Positions 55,584-64,000 of a stretch of 64,000 bases of DNA are shown here, one piece after another. A program made the position numbers and the translations under genes. The notes beneath the pieces were generated by a model. That model did not search any database, was not told the DNA's origin, and saw only the letters and a list, made by a program, of their open reading frames with translations. Position 1 is the first letter of the stretch. Every line of letters starts with the position of its first letter. The DNA is from Dyadobacter sp. SG02 (GTDB taxonomy: Bacteria; Bacteroidota; Bacteroidia; Cytophagales; Spirosomataceae), in the NCBI RefSeq assembly GCF_900109045.1, contig NZ_FNYL01000006.1, forward strand, positions 248,001-312,000. The letters are read 5' to 3'.

Positions 55584-56921
55584 CTATTTCTTGGGCTTGG
55601 TGCCGGAACGCTTGATAGGACGCCCGTACTTGGCCATTTTTTCCTTCGCATGATCGCGGCGGACATTAACCTTCTGATTTTTAGCCTTCTTTTCATGAAA
55701 TGCCGGGCCCACATCTTCGCGCTTGGGGCGTTTCAGCTCGATGTTTTTCATGAAAAATTTAGGCTCCTCGTCCGGTGTCAGTATTTCCGAAATCTTCAAA
55801 CCTTCGGGCAATGGAAGCATTGGTATCTCAAAATCCATCAACTCCTCGATCTGTTCCTGGAATGGCTTTTCACGCTCGGTGATGAAGGAAATGGCAATGC
55901 CTTTCTGATCCGCCCGGCCCGTGCGGCCAATGCGGTGAATATAGTTTTCCGGCACTTCGGGAATGTCGAAATTGAAAACGTGCGAAACTTCCGCCACATC
56001 GAGCCCGCGGGCGATAATGTCGGTGGCGATCAGGATGCGGTAGTTGCCGGCATGGAATTGCCGGATGGTATTGAAACGGTGGTTCTGGTCCTTGTTGGAA
56101 TGGATCACCCCGATTTTGTTCATATAGCCGAGTTCCAGCTGGCCGTACAGCTGGTCGGCCAGTTTTTTGGTAGCTACGAAAATCAGCACTTTGTTCATTT
56201 CCTCGTGCCGGTCGAGCAGCAGGTCGAGGAGATTTACTTTGGTGTAAAAATTAGGGACATCATAAGCCTGCTGCTCGATATTATCCAACGGGGTCCCTAC
56301 CGGCGCAGCTTCAATGCGTACCGGATCATTGAAATATGTTTTCATCAATGCTTCCACATCCTGGGTAATGGTAGCCGAGAACAGCAAATTCTGGCGGCGC
56401 TGCGGAAGTAAATCGAGGATGTTTTTCAATTGTGTACGAAACCCGAGGTTCAGCATTTCGTCCACCTCGTCGATCACCAGCTTTTTGATGTTTTTGGTTT
56501 TCAACGAGCCATTCAACGCCAGATCGTACAATCGGCCGGGCGTAGCTACCACCACGTCGGCGCCCTCGTGAAGCTCCGCCATCTGCACTTTGATATTCCC
56601 GCCTCCATATACGCCGACGGCTTGCAATGTCGTGTAAGCCGCGAGTTTACGCACTTCCTCCACCACCTGCACCACGAGCTCACGCGTAGGTACGAGGACG
56701 AGAAGTTGAGGTAAACGGTCTTTGGCGTATTCAATCTGCCGGAGCGTAGGCAGTAAATAGGCAAATGTCTTTCCGGTACCGGTTTGCGCGATACCGCAAA
56801 CGTCTTTTCCGGACATCATGACCGAAAAGACCTTGTGCTGAATAGTAGTGGGCGTTATATAGCCCGCTTCCGAAAGCGCTTTCAGAAGCGGTTTGGTGAG
56901 ATTTAAATCTTCAAAAGTCAT
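55584..56921 (-). CDS. DEAD-box-type RNA helicase with DEVD motif II
   Basis: A 445-residue RNA helicase from ATG 56921 (MTFEDLNLTK). The Q motif (FEDLNLTK..YITPTTIQ), motif I AQTGTGKT, Ia PTRELV, III SATIT, IV-VI (VIHSNKDQ, ATDIIARGLDV, HRIGRTGR) are all present. Motif II reads LVIDEVDEML, so DEVD replaces DEAD. The basic C-terminal tail (KRPKREDVGP..., RRDHAKEKMAKYGRPIKRSG) resembles RhlE-type tails that bind RNA. It probably acts in RNA turnover, ribosome assembly or cold growth. Confidence 0.93.
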   Translation of the reverse strand: MTFEDLNLTKPLLKALSEAGYITPTTIQHKVFSVMMSGKDVCGIAQTGTGKTFAYLLPTLRQIEYAKDRLPQLLVLVPTRELVVQVVEEVRKLAAYTTLQAVGVYGGGNIKVQMAELHEGADVVVATPGRLYDLALNGSLKTKNIKKLVIDEVDEMLNLGFRTQLKNILDLLPQRRQNLLFSATITQDVEALMKTYFNDPVRIEAAPVGTPLDNIEQQAYDVPNFYTKVNLLDLLLDRHEEMNKVLIFVATKKLADQLYGQLELGYMNKIGVIHSNKDQNHRFNTIRQFHAGNYRILIATDIIARGLDVAEVSHVFNFDIPEVPENYIHRIGRTGRADQKGIAISFITEREKPFQEQIEELMDFEIPMLPLPEGLKISEILTPDEEPKFFMKNIELKRPKREDVGPAFHEKKAKNQKVNVRRDHAKEKMAKYGRPIKRSGTKPKK

Positions 56922-56942
56922 AATGCAGTTCGTCAAAGACTA

Positions 56943-56950
56943 CAAAGGTA
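56943..56950 (-). promoter_or_regulatory. -7 box TACCTTTG for the helicase gene
   Basis: A perfect TAnnTTTG match on the minus strand about 22 bp before ATG 56921. It supports that start over the upstream TTG at 56936. Confidence 0.55.
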
Positions 56951-56990
56951 CGGCTAATCCCTCTGAACGCATGATGCAAGTCGTTTTTAT

Positions 56991-57533
56991 CTACTCGTGC
57001 GAGGAACGTGCGGCGCGCCGGAACAGCAATGCCGATCCCGCAAAAAGCCACGCAAAGCAAGCATGCAATGCAAAAACGGCCGCCAGTCCATTGGCAAATG
57101 CAGGAGTGCCGATCAGCCAGGCGACCAGCGGCACCAGTAGCATTGCAAAAGCCGTCGCAAATAATGCGTGCGACATCCCCTTTGCTTCCAGCCGGGCAAT
57201 GATTGCTCCGGCCAAGCCCACCAGTAACACCCCGAAATACATCATATTCGCAGGATTATCGCCGAGAATTCCTCCGACAGCCGCATTCATCCACATAAGC
57301 AGCAGTACAGCGGCAATGGCGAGCCCAAATGCCAGCTGGTAGGCCCGGTTACCCATTTTTTTCATCACAAACAGTTCGTACACGACACGCGCGCCTCCCA
57401 GCGCAAGCACGGAGGCGAGGACAAATACGCTCGGTTTCCATTGCCAGAGGGCCAGGGACGTAAGCAGCAGAGGTACAAGCACAATGACGGCAACGATATG
57501 CCAGGGCGACAATCTGGTGTTAATGGTTTGCAT
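56991..57533 (-). CDS. Six-helix integral membrane protein, unknown function
   Basis: A 180-residue protein of six hydrophobic segments (starting HIVAVIVLVPLLLTSLALW) with very short loops and a short basic C-terminal tail (RRAARSSHE). No motif or family was recognised. It has a clear promoter at 57563-57592 and ends 41 bp before the helicase -7 box, so it is its own unit. Confidence 0.75.
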   Translation of the reverse strand: MQTINTRLSPWHIVAVIVLVPLLLTSLALWQWKPSVFVLASVLALGGARVVYELFVMKKMGNRAYQLAFGLAIAAVLLLMWMNAAVGGILGDNPANMMYFGVLLVGLAGAIIARLEAKGMSHALFATAFAMLLVPLVAWLIGTPAFANGLAAVFALHACFAWLFAGSALLFRRAARSSHE

Positions 57534-57562
57534 AAGGCAGGTGATCGTTTAAGTTTAGAATT

Positions 57563-57592
57563 CAAAATTATAAAAGTACTTTGTATTTCAAA
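57563..57592 (-). promoter_or_regulatory. Promoter of the six-helix membrane protein gene
   Basis: On the minus strand TTTG (57592-57589), an 18-bp spacer and perfect TAATTTTG (57570-57563), 30 bp before the ATG. An inverted repeat TACTTTG...CAAAGTA spans the -33 box and could be an operator. Confidence 0.65.
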
Positions 57593-57637
57593 GTAAAATT
57601 GGGCGAAAATTTATTTTGCCATTCTTACAAGACAGAT

Positions 57638-59035
57638 TTACAGCTTGATCAGTACTTTGGATTGAACATAGGAAGCCCGTGTGTTCGGGTCGAGAAAGCG
57701 GAAATCGAGGATTCTCCTTGGATATTCTTCGCAGCTGCCCAGGATTTGCAGATCGGGGCGAATGGCTTTGAATTCGCCCAGGAGGTTTTGATGGGTATAA
57801 ACCAGGCAGTTTTTCATACCCACTAATTTTCCAAAGTCGTTGACTTCGGTAACATGCACACCCGAATAGAAACGCAGGCTGTAAGGTGTTCCCGCCTGAT
57901 AACTGAAAAACCGGTCGCGCGAGGCCCCATTGGCCCTTGCGATGATACCGAGCTTTGCGGGCGCCTGGTATTCGTAGATATTGGGGTAAAAATAGGTAGT
58001 AAGCACAAGGTTGGCTCCAATGGCAAACACTACGCATCCTACAATGAGCTTGTTGTGGACGGGTGAAAAGAAAATCAGCCAGGTAAGAATGCTGAGCAAT
58101 GCCATGAAATGAACCAACCCGAAATAGTTATCGGCCGGGAAAGTAAACCACACAAGGAAAAACAGCAATGCAAGCGCCGAGTACGCAGCTACTGCGTGCA
58201 CGTACGCAAGCAGGCCCGAGAAGGCTTCCGGATCGCTTTCGAGGCGGCGGACAATGTATATAGCTACGACCACCGAGGCCACCGGGTATGCCATATACAC
58301 GTCAAAAGTAGCCCTGAACGGATTGAAGTAGCTGAAAATGAAAGGCATGACGATGGCCATCAGGCAAATCAGTTCATGCTTTTGTATCCGGTGGTAATCG
58401 GGGAACATAATCCGCTGAACGAGGTCGATCACGGCGAGGATCAGGAAAATAGTCCAGGGCGAGAATGTGATCAGTAAGGTGAGTACCGGATCGATGGGCC
58501 ACTGGTTTGCACTATCGGGGAAAGTGTTTTTGACCAATATAAGCGCGGTACAGCCCAGAAGGGAGAGTATCAGGTTGGTTATTTTTTTGGTTTCGAGGTA
58601 GGTGTATATCTGCCATAGCATAAAGATGTAGCTTGCGGCCAGATAGCTGGCATCCCCCAGCTCATTGTTGACCAGAAATGTGGCCTGCGATGTCCCCAGT
58701 ATGAGCACCGAAAGTATGGCCGATTCCGTGCCCGAAGCCGCTTTCGCAAAACGGTAGGCGCAGAACAGGCTGAAAAGAATGGCCAGGAAGCCGGGAATGT
58801 GCAGCGACAGTTGATTGACCCCAAAAAGCCGCATGGCTCCCACGGAAAGCGAAAGGATGGGGGTAGCGATACCCGTTTGCTCGATAGGGCGACCACTTTT
58901 TACCGTTTCCGCAGAAACAGCCGCTATTTCGGCGGAAAAGTCTTCGGGAATCAGCATCAGCCAGCCGATCATCCAGATCAGCACGGCGGTTACCAGGCCC
59001 CATTTGGTAATTTTCAACAAATCCTTTTGAAGCAT
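57638..59035 (-). CDS. Polytopic membrane glycosyltransferase-like protein (GT-C/ArnT-like)
   Basis: A 465-residue protein with about ten to twelve membrane helices and a soluble C-terminal domain of about 100 residues. The N-terminal loop PEDFSAEIAAVSAETVKSG before GIATPILSLSVGAMRLFGVN...HIPGFLAILFSLF follows the PMT_2/ArnT plan, in which an acidic residue in this loop is catalytic. Such enzymes transfer a sugar from a polyprenyl-phosphate carrier in the periplasm. Similarity is by layout rather than motif, so the assignment is tentative. Confidence 0.65.
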   Translation of the reverse strand: MLQKDLLKITKWGLVTAVLIWMIGWLMLIPEDFSAEIAAVSAETVKSGRPIEQTGIATPILSLSVGAMRLFGVNQLSLHIPGFLAILFSLFCAYRFAKAASGTESAILSVLILGTSQATFLVNNELGDASYLAASYIFMLWQIYTYLETKKITNLILSLLGCTALILVKNTFPDSANQWPIDPVLTLLITFSPWTIFLILAVIDLVQRIMFPDYHRIQKHELICLMAIVMPFIFSYFNPFRATFDVYMAYPVASVVVAIYIVRRLESDPEAFSGLLAYVHAVAAYSALALLFFLVWFTFPADNYFGLVHFMALLSILTWLIFFSPVHNKLIVGCVVFAIGANLVLTTYFYPNIYEYQAPAKLGIIARANGASRDRFFSYQAGTPYSLRFYSGVHVTEVNDFGKLVGMKNCLVYTHQNLLGEFKAIRPDLQILGSCEEYPRRILDFRFLDPNTRASYVQSKVLIKL

Positions 59036-59073
59036 AGGCAGTGTGCGTTAAAACCTACCGGTAACAAAAGTAA

Positions 59074-59103
59074 AGAAGGGCACTCAAAGTTGGATGCCCT
59101 TCT
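59074..59103 (-). terminator. Terminator of the beta-barrel gene
   Basis: Stem AGAAGGGCA / TGCCCTTCT (9 bp, 12-base loop); on the minus strand it runs into TTTACTTTTG. It lies 20 bp after the barrel gene's stop. Confidence 0.65.
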
Positions 59104-59122
59104 GCTCATGAATTATAGTGTG

Positions 59123-59764
59123 TCAGCGCGTACGTAATCTTCCGGTGTGTTTATTATAGGTTCCCAGCGGGAAGCTTAGGCCTACATTAATGCCCCAGTT
59201 GTTGTTTTTAATATTGGAATTATCGAGCCTCGTGACATCGAGCAACCCCACGCCATACCGAACATCGAAATTCAGCCAGATCTTTTCTTGCAGGCGGTAA
59301 TTCAATCCCCCGCCGAAAGTCAGGCCGAGGTCAAATGGGGCGTAAATGCGGTTGTTCGAATCTCCGTTGATGTTATTGCCGTTTTTGTCCCTCGCGCCTA
59401 CCAGAAAGTTGAGGTTGGGGCCGAGGAAAATTTTAGGGCGTAAGCGGTCGCCGTAGCGTCCGAAAAAGAAGGTGGCCAGCAATGGGGCCTGGATGTAGTT
59501 CAGGTTAATTTCGTTGGTTTTGTTGTTGATCTGCGCGCCAAGTTGTGTAAAAAGCAGCTGACCGCTAAAACCAAAGCCCGATTCGGAGCTGTAATTGTAG
59601 AAGCCTCCTATGGTCAATCCCGGTTTCCAATCGGTATTCGAAACATCTCCGCGGAAATTGGCAATCGACAAGCCTACCAGCGGGCCAATGGAAACGTTTT
59701 CCTGAGCTTGTGCCCGCGAGCTACAAAATGCGACTGCGAGCAGCAAAAAAATGCAATTTTTCAT
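59123..59764 (-). CDS. PorT-like outer-membrane beta-barrel protein
   Basis: A 213-residue exported protein: signal peptide of about 20 residues (MKNCIFLLLAVAFC...AQAQ), then alternating beta-strands (SIGPLVGLSIANFRGD, GLTIGGFYNYSSESGFGFSGQLLFTQLG, FDLGLTFGGGLNYRL) of the 'outer membrane beta-barrel domain' (PF13568-like) type. The predicted eight-stranded barrel sits in the outer membrane. Function unknown; the family includes PorT of type IX secretion, but nothing here ties it to that system. Confidence 0.85.
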   Translation of the reverse strand: MKNCIFLLLAVAFCSSRAQAQENVSIGPLVGLSIANFRGDVSNTDWKPGLTIGGFYNYSSESGFGFSGQLLFTQLGAQINNKTNEINLNYIQAPLLATFFFGRYGDRLRPKIFLGPNLNFLVGARDKNGNNINGDSNNRIYAPFDLGLTFGGGLNYRLQEKIWLNFDVRYGVGLLDVTRLDNSNIKNNNWGINVGLSFPLGTYNKHTGRLRTR

Positions 59765-59966
59765 TTAAATGTGAGTTTGGGTGCGTCAACGCCATTATGC
59801 ATAAATTATATGCCAATCCTGCATATTGTGCGTGATTCCATTTAACCGGCTTATCACTAGCATCGTGTGTCGCCGTATTTATATAATCACATTTAAATTC
59901 ATGTTGAATTTCGTGGAAAAACATCTACGTATTGTATACGTTTCCCGCAAAAAACGACTGGTTTTG

Positions 59967-61022
59967 TTAATCTTCGGAGTCGTCTTCCGGCTGGTTGGGA
60001 ATCTGGAAAGGTTTGAGGTAGGCTTTGAGCTGTGAAGGCACGAGCCAGTGTTTGTACACCTTCCTGATGTCCTTGATCTCCGCTTTTAGCTCGTTGATAT
60101 TGGTATTAAACTTTGCAATCACAGTCACCTGAGAATTAGCATGCTGATACGGAAGGCCGCAAATGGCTGATATCTGATGCTGAATGGCCTCTTTTTGCTG
60201 ATCGAGCTCTTCTACCTGCTGCCTGAGGATTTTGTTATAATAGCTCAGCTGGTTTTTATTGAGGTTTTCAAGCCCGCTGCGGTCGATCTGTTCGAGTTCC
60301 ATTTGCAATTTCAAGAGGTCGAGCAGGTTGTTGGCCTGGTACGCCTTGGTAATGCGCTGCATGGTCTCGGTTTTACGCTCTTTTTCAGCTTCGTCCGTCT
60401 CGCGATCGGGGTGGAAAGTTTTCACCAGCTCCATATACACGCTCCTTACCGATTTGGTGGTCTTTGCCTGCTGCGCCTCGCGGGTTCGCTGATCCATCCG
60501 TTGCTCTCTTCTTTCGGCCTTGATGCGCTGCTGCTCTTCTGACGATAGCTCGTGGAATGAAACCTCCGGCTCAGTTACGTTAACACTTTCGAGTAGGAAT
60601 GCGGGGTCTTTAATACGCGAACTCTCTCTCAGTCGCTCTTCTTCCAGCAGTGCATCGATGTTTACCGGGCTGTATTTGTTAAAAACAGATTTCAGATCGG
60701 TGAGCCCGTGATTTTTGATCAGGTCATAAGCATTTTCCGTGATCAGATAGGCCAGCTTGGTTTGATAAGCCTTGCGAAAATGCTCCGCCTCGTAGGCGCG
60801 GTCCCATAGATTGACAATATCGGCCCGATAACCCTGGTATTCGCGCAGGAGTGGATCGAGGTCTGACGGTATGCGTCGCAGCATTTCGTCATAGGCCTGT
60901 TGCAGGTCGGCAATCTGGCGGTCGAGCGCTTCGATCGTTTCGGAAAGCAGATTGAACTCTTTTTGTTTCTTGTTGAGAGGCTTGTCTTGCCCGGGAATAT
61001 GCAGGATGGAGGTGTCAGTCAT
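59967..61022 (-). CDS. Coiled-coil protein with an internal J-domain-like HPD motif
   Basis: A 351-residue soluble, charged, mostly helical protein. Coiled coils lie at about 18-50, 160-190 and 255-290. Between them, SVRSVYMELVKTFHPDRETDEAEK...TMQRITKAYQANNLLDLL (about 191-240) has the helix II-HPD-helix III layout of a DnaJ J domain, with His204-Pro205-Asp206. That implies stimulation of an Hsp70 ATPase. There is no Gly/Phe or zinc-finger region. It is third in the purN-transporter operon (24-bp gap). Client unknown. Confidence 0.72.
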   Translation of the reverse strand: MTDTSILHIPGQDKPLNKKQKEFNLLSETIEALDRQIADLQQAYDEMLRRIPSDLDPLLREYQGYRADIVNLWDRAYEAEHFRKAYQTKLAYLITENAYDLIKNHGLTDLKSVFNKYSPVNIDALLEEERLRESSRIKDPAFLLESVNVTEPEVSFHELSSEEQQRIKAERREQRMDQRTREAQQAKTTKSVRSVYMELVKTFHPDRETDEAEKERKTETMQRITKAYQANNLLDLLKLQMELEQIDRSGLENLNKNQLSYYNKILRQQVEELDQQKEAIQHQISAICGLPYQHANSQVTVIAKFNTNINELKAEIKDIRKVYKHWLVPSQLKAYLKPFQIPNQPEDDSED

Positions 61023-61046
61023 GGTCAGTAAACAGTAGGCGCGGGA

Positions 61047-61958
61047 TCACAGGTTCAGTTCCTGGTAGGAAATCAGTACAATAGCGAGTACCGCGAGTAC
61101 CAGACCCCACTTATTCAGCGTATTGAGGCGCTCTTTGTATAATAGCCACGCCGCGATGGCGGAAACGAGCATGGTCAGGATATTGTAAATCGGAAAAACA
61201 TAGGCCGCGCTGTTCCCGAATGCGGCAAGCGCCAGTAGAAGGAAATAAAGTGATAGAAAATTGGGCACGCCAAGCAGCAAACCGCCGAGAACGCTCCGGA
61301 GTTTCAGCTTATGGCCATGCGCGATGATCCGGTAAATGAGGATCGAAGTGCCGATCAGCACGGCGCCAAAGCACGCGATGATCATGAAAACGGTGATCTG
61401 CCCCGCAGGGTAATATTTGGAAGATAAAAAGTTGATCAGCGTATTATTTGTGCCGGTCGCAAAGAACGTAAGGACAGGCAAAATCCATAATGCCTGCCCC
61501 GCATTACTTGTATTGGTCGTATCCGAAGCCTTCGAGGAATGCTGGATAGCACCCAATGCAAGCGCCACCAGGGCCAGCACAAGCCCGAGGTAATTGAGCG
61601 CGGTGAAATCTTTGTTGTTATTCCTGAAAACAAATAGCCCGAAGAGCACCGGGATCACCAGCGACATGTTGCCTGCCAGCGACGTGGCCGTTACACTTAC
61701 TTTTTGCGCGGTAAGCCCGATGAGCATGAACGCCGTGACGAACATCGCCCCGAGCGCCATGGTGAGCATGGTCCCTTCCGACGCCCATTGCACCTCCGTG
61801 AATACACGCAGATCGGGCGTAAGTACAAGCCCGGTAAGTACGCACGAGTAGTAGTTGAAAACCACCGCGTGGAACGAGTCTACCTGATAGCGGGGGTAGG
61901 CGCGCATGATCAGGTAAAGCAATACCGTGAAAATAACCGCTAGCAGGAAGAACAGCAT
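61047..61958 (-). CDS. EamA/DMT-family membrane transporter
   Basis: A 303-residue protein with ten membrane segments in two halves (VVFNYYSCVLTGLVL..., and LLGVPNFLSLYFLLLALAAFGNSAAYVFPIYNIL in the second). It is distinct from the EamA protein at 29062. It lies 11 bp after purN and 24 bp before the J-domain-like gene, so all three are co-transcribed. Substrate unknown. Confidence 0.82.
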   Translation of the reverse strand: MLFFLLAVIFTVLLYLIMRAYPRYQVDSFHAVVFNYYSCVLTGLVLTPDLRVFTEVQWASEGTMLTMALGAMFVTAFMLIGLTAQKVSVTATSLAGNMSLVIPVLFGLFVFRNNNKDFTALNYLGLVLALVALALGAIQHSSKASDTTNTSNAGQALWILPVLTFFATGTNNTLINFLSSKYYPAGQITVFMIIACFGAVLIGTSILIYRIIAHGHKLKLRSVLGGLLLGVPNFLSLYFLLLALAAFGNSAAYVFPIYNILTMLVSAIAAWLLYKERLNTLNKWGLVLAVLAIVLISYQELNL

Positions 61959-61969
61959 GGTGCAGTGGC

Positions 61970-62539
61970 TTATCGTCCCGTTACGAGTTCGTCGATCACA
62001 CGCGGGTAGTGCTCGTATTCGAGCGCGTGTACCTTACGCGCGACGTCCTCGGGGGTATCGCCGGGCGCAATGTCGCATTTCGCCTGGAAAACAATGTCAC
62101 CCTCGTCGTAATGCTCGTTCACATAATGGATCGTAATGCCCGATTCGGTTTCGCCGGCATTGACCACCGCTTCATGCACGAAATGTCCGTACATGCCTTT
62201 GCCGCCGTATTTCGGCAGCAGCGCCGGGTGGATGTTGATCATTTTATTTGGAAATGATTGGACCAGCACAGGGGGCACGAGCATCATAAAGCCCGCCAAC
62301 ACCACCAGATCGATGCCTTCGTTTTGGAGTATCTGGGGGATTTTGCCGGTATGGTAAAAGGTTTTGCGGTCAAAGAAGACAACCGGTATCTGCAATTTGA
62401 GTGCCCTTCTGATCACTCCGGCCATGGGATTGTTGGTGAAAATCAGCGACACATCCACGTCGTCGCGGTCTGCGAAATGCTCGCAGATTTTTTCGGCATT
62501 AGACCCCGAACCGGAGGCGAAAATGGCAATTCTCTTCAT
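61970..62539 (-). CDS. purN: Phosphoribosylglycinamide formyltransferase
   Basis: A 189-residue folate-dependent GAR transformylase, the third step of purine synthesis. ASGSGSN near the N-terminus binds the phosphate, the catalytic trio is Asn102, His104 (INIHPALLPKYGGKGMYG) and Asp145 (HYDEGDIVFQ). Length is normal. It is first in the purN-EamA-J-domain operon. Confidence 0.95.
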   Translation of the reverse strand: MKRIAIFASGSGSNAEKICEHFADRDDVDVSLIFTNNPMAGVIRRALKLQIPVVFFDRKTFYHTGKIPQILQNEGIDLVVLAGFMMLVPPVLVQSFPNKMINIHPALLPKYGGKGMYGHFVHEAVVNAGETESGITIHYVNEHYDEGDIVFQAKCDIAPGDTPEDVARKVHALEYEHYPRVIDELVTGR

Positions 62540-62604
62540 TATTAAGCGTAGTTGTTATGATAGATAAGGAATATCGTTGAAAGAATATCCGGACAAAGCT
62601 ATAA

Positions 62605-62641
62605 AAAGAACGGCTTGCCGACGAACTGCAAGCCGTTCTTT
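62605..62641. terminator. Bidirectional-looking terminator beside the DUF3108-like gene
   Basis: A perfect 14-bp stem AAAGAACGGCTTGC / GCAAGCCGTTCTTT with a 9-base loop. It follows the leftward gene at 62672 and precedes purN; on the minus strand it is followed by TTATAGC after an AAAGAA/TTCTTT stem base. Confidence 0.8.
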
Positions 62642-62671
62642 AGGGAAATGTTAATATGGCATTGCGTGAAA

Positions 62672-63367
62672 TCAATATATTTTGGACAGCTCGCTGTACC
62701 CCATCAGTTTCCCTTTACGGTACGTCTCCGTTTTCAGGTCCCAGATAATGCCTGGCGCACGGTACGACACGGTTTGCATCTCCATTTTTACAGGAAAACC
62801 CATCACCATGGCCACATCCATATCCGAATTGATTTTGTACACATCATAGCTGCCGGCTGGAACCGTAAGCTTTTCCTGACCGGCTACCGTGCGGTTTTTG
62901 ATCAGCATATTGAAATTCACCGGCATCGGCCCGGATTTGCCTTCGCCTTTGACGGCTGCATCCTTCAACTTGTCGCCGACCGAGAGCCTGGACGGGATCT
63001 CGATATTGTCGTAGGTAAATTTCATCTCCATGCTCTGGAACGATTTCAACTGCTCCTGGCTGATGAGCGATGCCGCGTCGAGTGTGAGCACATTTCCGTC
63101 GCATTTCATCTGGTAAGTGTTTTTCAATTCCGATTTGCCTTTGGCATTGAAAGACTCCATATCGATCGTCACCACCGTATTGCTGCCCTCTTTCGCTACT
63201 TTGGCGATTTTATAGGTGAGCTTGCCCAGCGCCTTGCCTTTTCCGTCGAAATTGTTCATTTCAAATCCGCCTCCTTCTTTAAAGGCAAATCCGGCACATT
63301 CCTGTGCATAAGCCCTCAGGCTGAGCATCATCACGCAAGCGATACTCCATAGGATTAACTTTTTCAT
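62672..63367 (-). CDS. Secreted DUF3108-like (TapB-like) protein
   Basis: A 231-residue exported protein: signal peptide MKKLILWSIACVMMLSLRAYAQ then a beta-rich domain of about 200 residues. The segments LTYKIAKVAKEGSNTVVTIDM, VPAGSYDVYKINSDMDV and APGIIWDLKTETYRKGKLMGYSEL fit the DUF3108/TapB-like family of Bacteroidota, function unknown. Met at 63367 is chosen over 63400 because a perfect TATATTTG box lies at 63398-63405. It is monocistronic, with a terminator following. Confidence 0.75.
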   Translation of the reverse strand: MKKLILWSIACVMMLSLRAYAQECAGFAFKEGGGFEMNNFDGKGKALGKLTYKIAKVAKEGSNTVVTIDMESFNAKGKSELKNTYQMKCDGNVLTLDAASLISQEQLKSFQSMEMKFTYDNIEIPSRLSVGDKLKDAAVKGEGKSGPMPVNFNMLIKNRTVAGQEKLTVPAGSYDVYKINSDMDVAMVMGFPVKMEMQTVSYRAPGIIWDLKTETYRKGKLMGYSELSKIY

Positions 63368-63397
63368 ATTCGTAACTCGATTTAGTTTTGGGGTGAT

Positions 63398-63405
63398 CAA
63401 ATATA
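63398..63405 (-). promoter_or_regulatory. -7 box TATATTTG for the DUF3108-like gene
   Basis: A perfect TAnnTTTG match on the minus strand, about 31 bp before ATG 63367. Confidence 0.55.
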
Positions 63406-63456
63406 ACTTTTCAACCGGTTAATTAAGCGGCTTGAAATGTTAAATTAATTGGCACG

Positions 63457-64000
63457 TCAGGCCCAGATCATGGTGATCAGCCCAAGCAGCATAATGATTT
63501 TGCAAAGGCTGCTGATTTCCTTGAAGTCACGACGCGTGTCCGCCTGATAGAGGCGTAGCAAGAGCAATGCGATCGGGATCAGAAGCAGCAGGAAGAGGAG
63601 CGTAAGCAGGTTGTTCTGCAATGCGCGGGCCATAACGAACAACGTCAGTACAAAAATGACGATTATCGAATACAGGAACGTTTTCGTGCGACGGATACCC
63701 CAGATAATAGGCAGTGTCCGGCAGCCGTGCGCCTCGTCGCCACGAATGTCTTCCATATCCTTCACCACTTCGCGGATGAGTGAAATGAAGAAAGAAAAGA
63801 CGGCGTAAATGAATACCAGATGCCTGTTGGCCGGATAATGCACAGTAAGTATCAGTAATGTAAGCCCTGTAAGTAGTGAAACGATGAAGTTTCCGATGAA
63901 CGGCAAGCGCTTGTACCGCTCGGAATAGAACCAGAGCAGCGTGATCGAAAATACATTGATAATGAAGATGTACGGGCTAACCACTAACCCCAGCACCGCC
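63457..64000 (-). CDS. UbiA-family prenyltransferase (5' end outside window)
   Basis: At least 181 C-terminal residues of a polytopic membrane protein; the frame stays open to the right edge. DMEDIRGDEAHGCRTLPIIWG matches the second aspartate-rich motif (DxEDxxGD) of UbiA prenyltransferases, and about five membrane helices are visible. The DxED form with GCRTLP resembles the geranylgeranylglycerol-phosphate/(hetero)quinone group. The first NDxxDxxxD motif must lie beyond the edge, so the substrate cannot be stated. Confidence 0.88.
   Translation of the reverse strand, partial: AVLGLVVSPYIFIINVFSITLLWFYSERYKRLPFIGNFIVSLLTGLTLLILTVHYPANRHLVFIYAVFSFFISLIREVVKDMEDIRGDEAHGCRTLPIIWGIRRTKTFLYSIIVIFVLTLFVMARALQNNLLTLLFLLLLIPIALLLLRLYQADTRRDFKEISSLCKIIMLLGLITMIWA

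Overview
The window comes from a Bacteroidota chromosome, most likely Cytophagales (Spirosomataceae, Dyadobacter-like). This is inferred from a SusC/SusD pair, carboxypeptidase-regulatory-domain TonB receptors, a PorT-like barrel, YwbE, DUF6934-like proteins, TAnnTTTG-type -7 promoter boxes with TTTG -33 boxes, scarce Shine-Dalgarno sequences and roughly 50% GC by eye. No rRNA, tRNA, CRISPR array, prophage or transposase gene was seen. Genus and species cannot be fixed from the sequence alone.

Layout. 1-164: start of a leftward gene with a long signal peptide, cut by the window edge. 668-5917: two multi-PAS histidine kinases around a stand-alone receiver. 6138-17877: a rightward operon of SusC, SusD, three different sulfatases and a periplasmic rhodanese-thioredoxin fusion. 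It is preceded by an unlisted 41-codon ORF ending in a cluster of cysteine codons, then by two hairpins. 17938-20286: three tandem leftward cassettes, each a DUF6934-like gene plus a 66-residue partner, separated by a nearly identical ~106-bp terminator/leader repeat; the first-transcribed cassette carries a decayed DUF6934 gene. 20313-23377: a GapN-like aldehyde dehydrogenase and a MATE exporter. 23553-29083: a TonB receptor, another stand-alone receiver and another four-PAS kinase. 29062-34663: small transporters and housekeeping genes (EamA, DUF1801, FUSC-YwbE, HPP, ferritin, a small unknown).

34767-43847: an (AATC)n/palindrome insertion at the 3' end of glnS, then glnS, truA, a ketoglutarate-semialdehyde-type dehydrogenase, and an envelope-folding operon (lipoprotein PPIase with OmpA-like domain, SurA-type PPIase, MoxR ATPase). 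44196-50676: a four-helix protein, a VOC protein, an HGSNAT-like acyltransferase, a GMC dehydrogenase with its Tat-type partner subunit, an orphan LuxE-like acyl-protein synthetase and a lipoprotein. 50681-64000: a sensor kinase, hemA, an ABC exporter, an RNA helicase with a DEVD box, membrane proteins, a barrel, the purN-EamA-J-domain operon, a DUF3108-like secreted protein and a UbiA prenyltransferase cut by the right edge.

How genes may work together. The 6-18 kb operon reads as a sulfated-substrate scavenging locus: TonB-driven uptake, desulfation by three formylglycine sulfatases, and a redox/sulfur-handling periplasmic protein. The cysteine-codon-rich leader suggests control by cysteine or sulfur supply; that is inference. 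The DUF6934 cassettes are the other candidate for an undescribed system.
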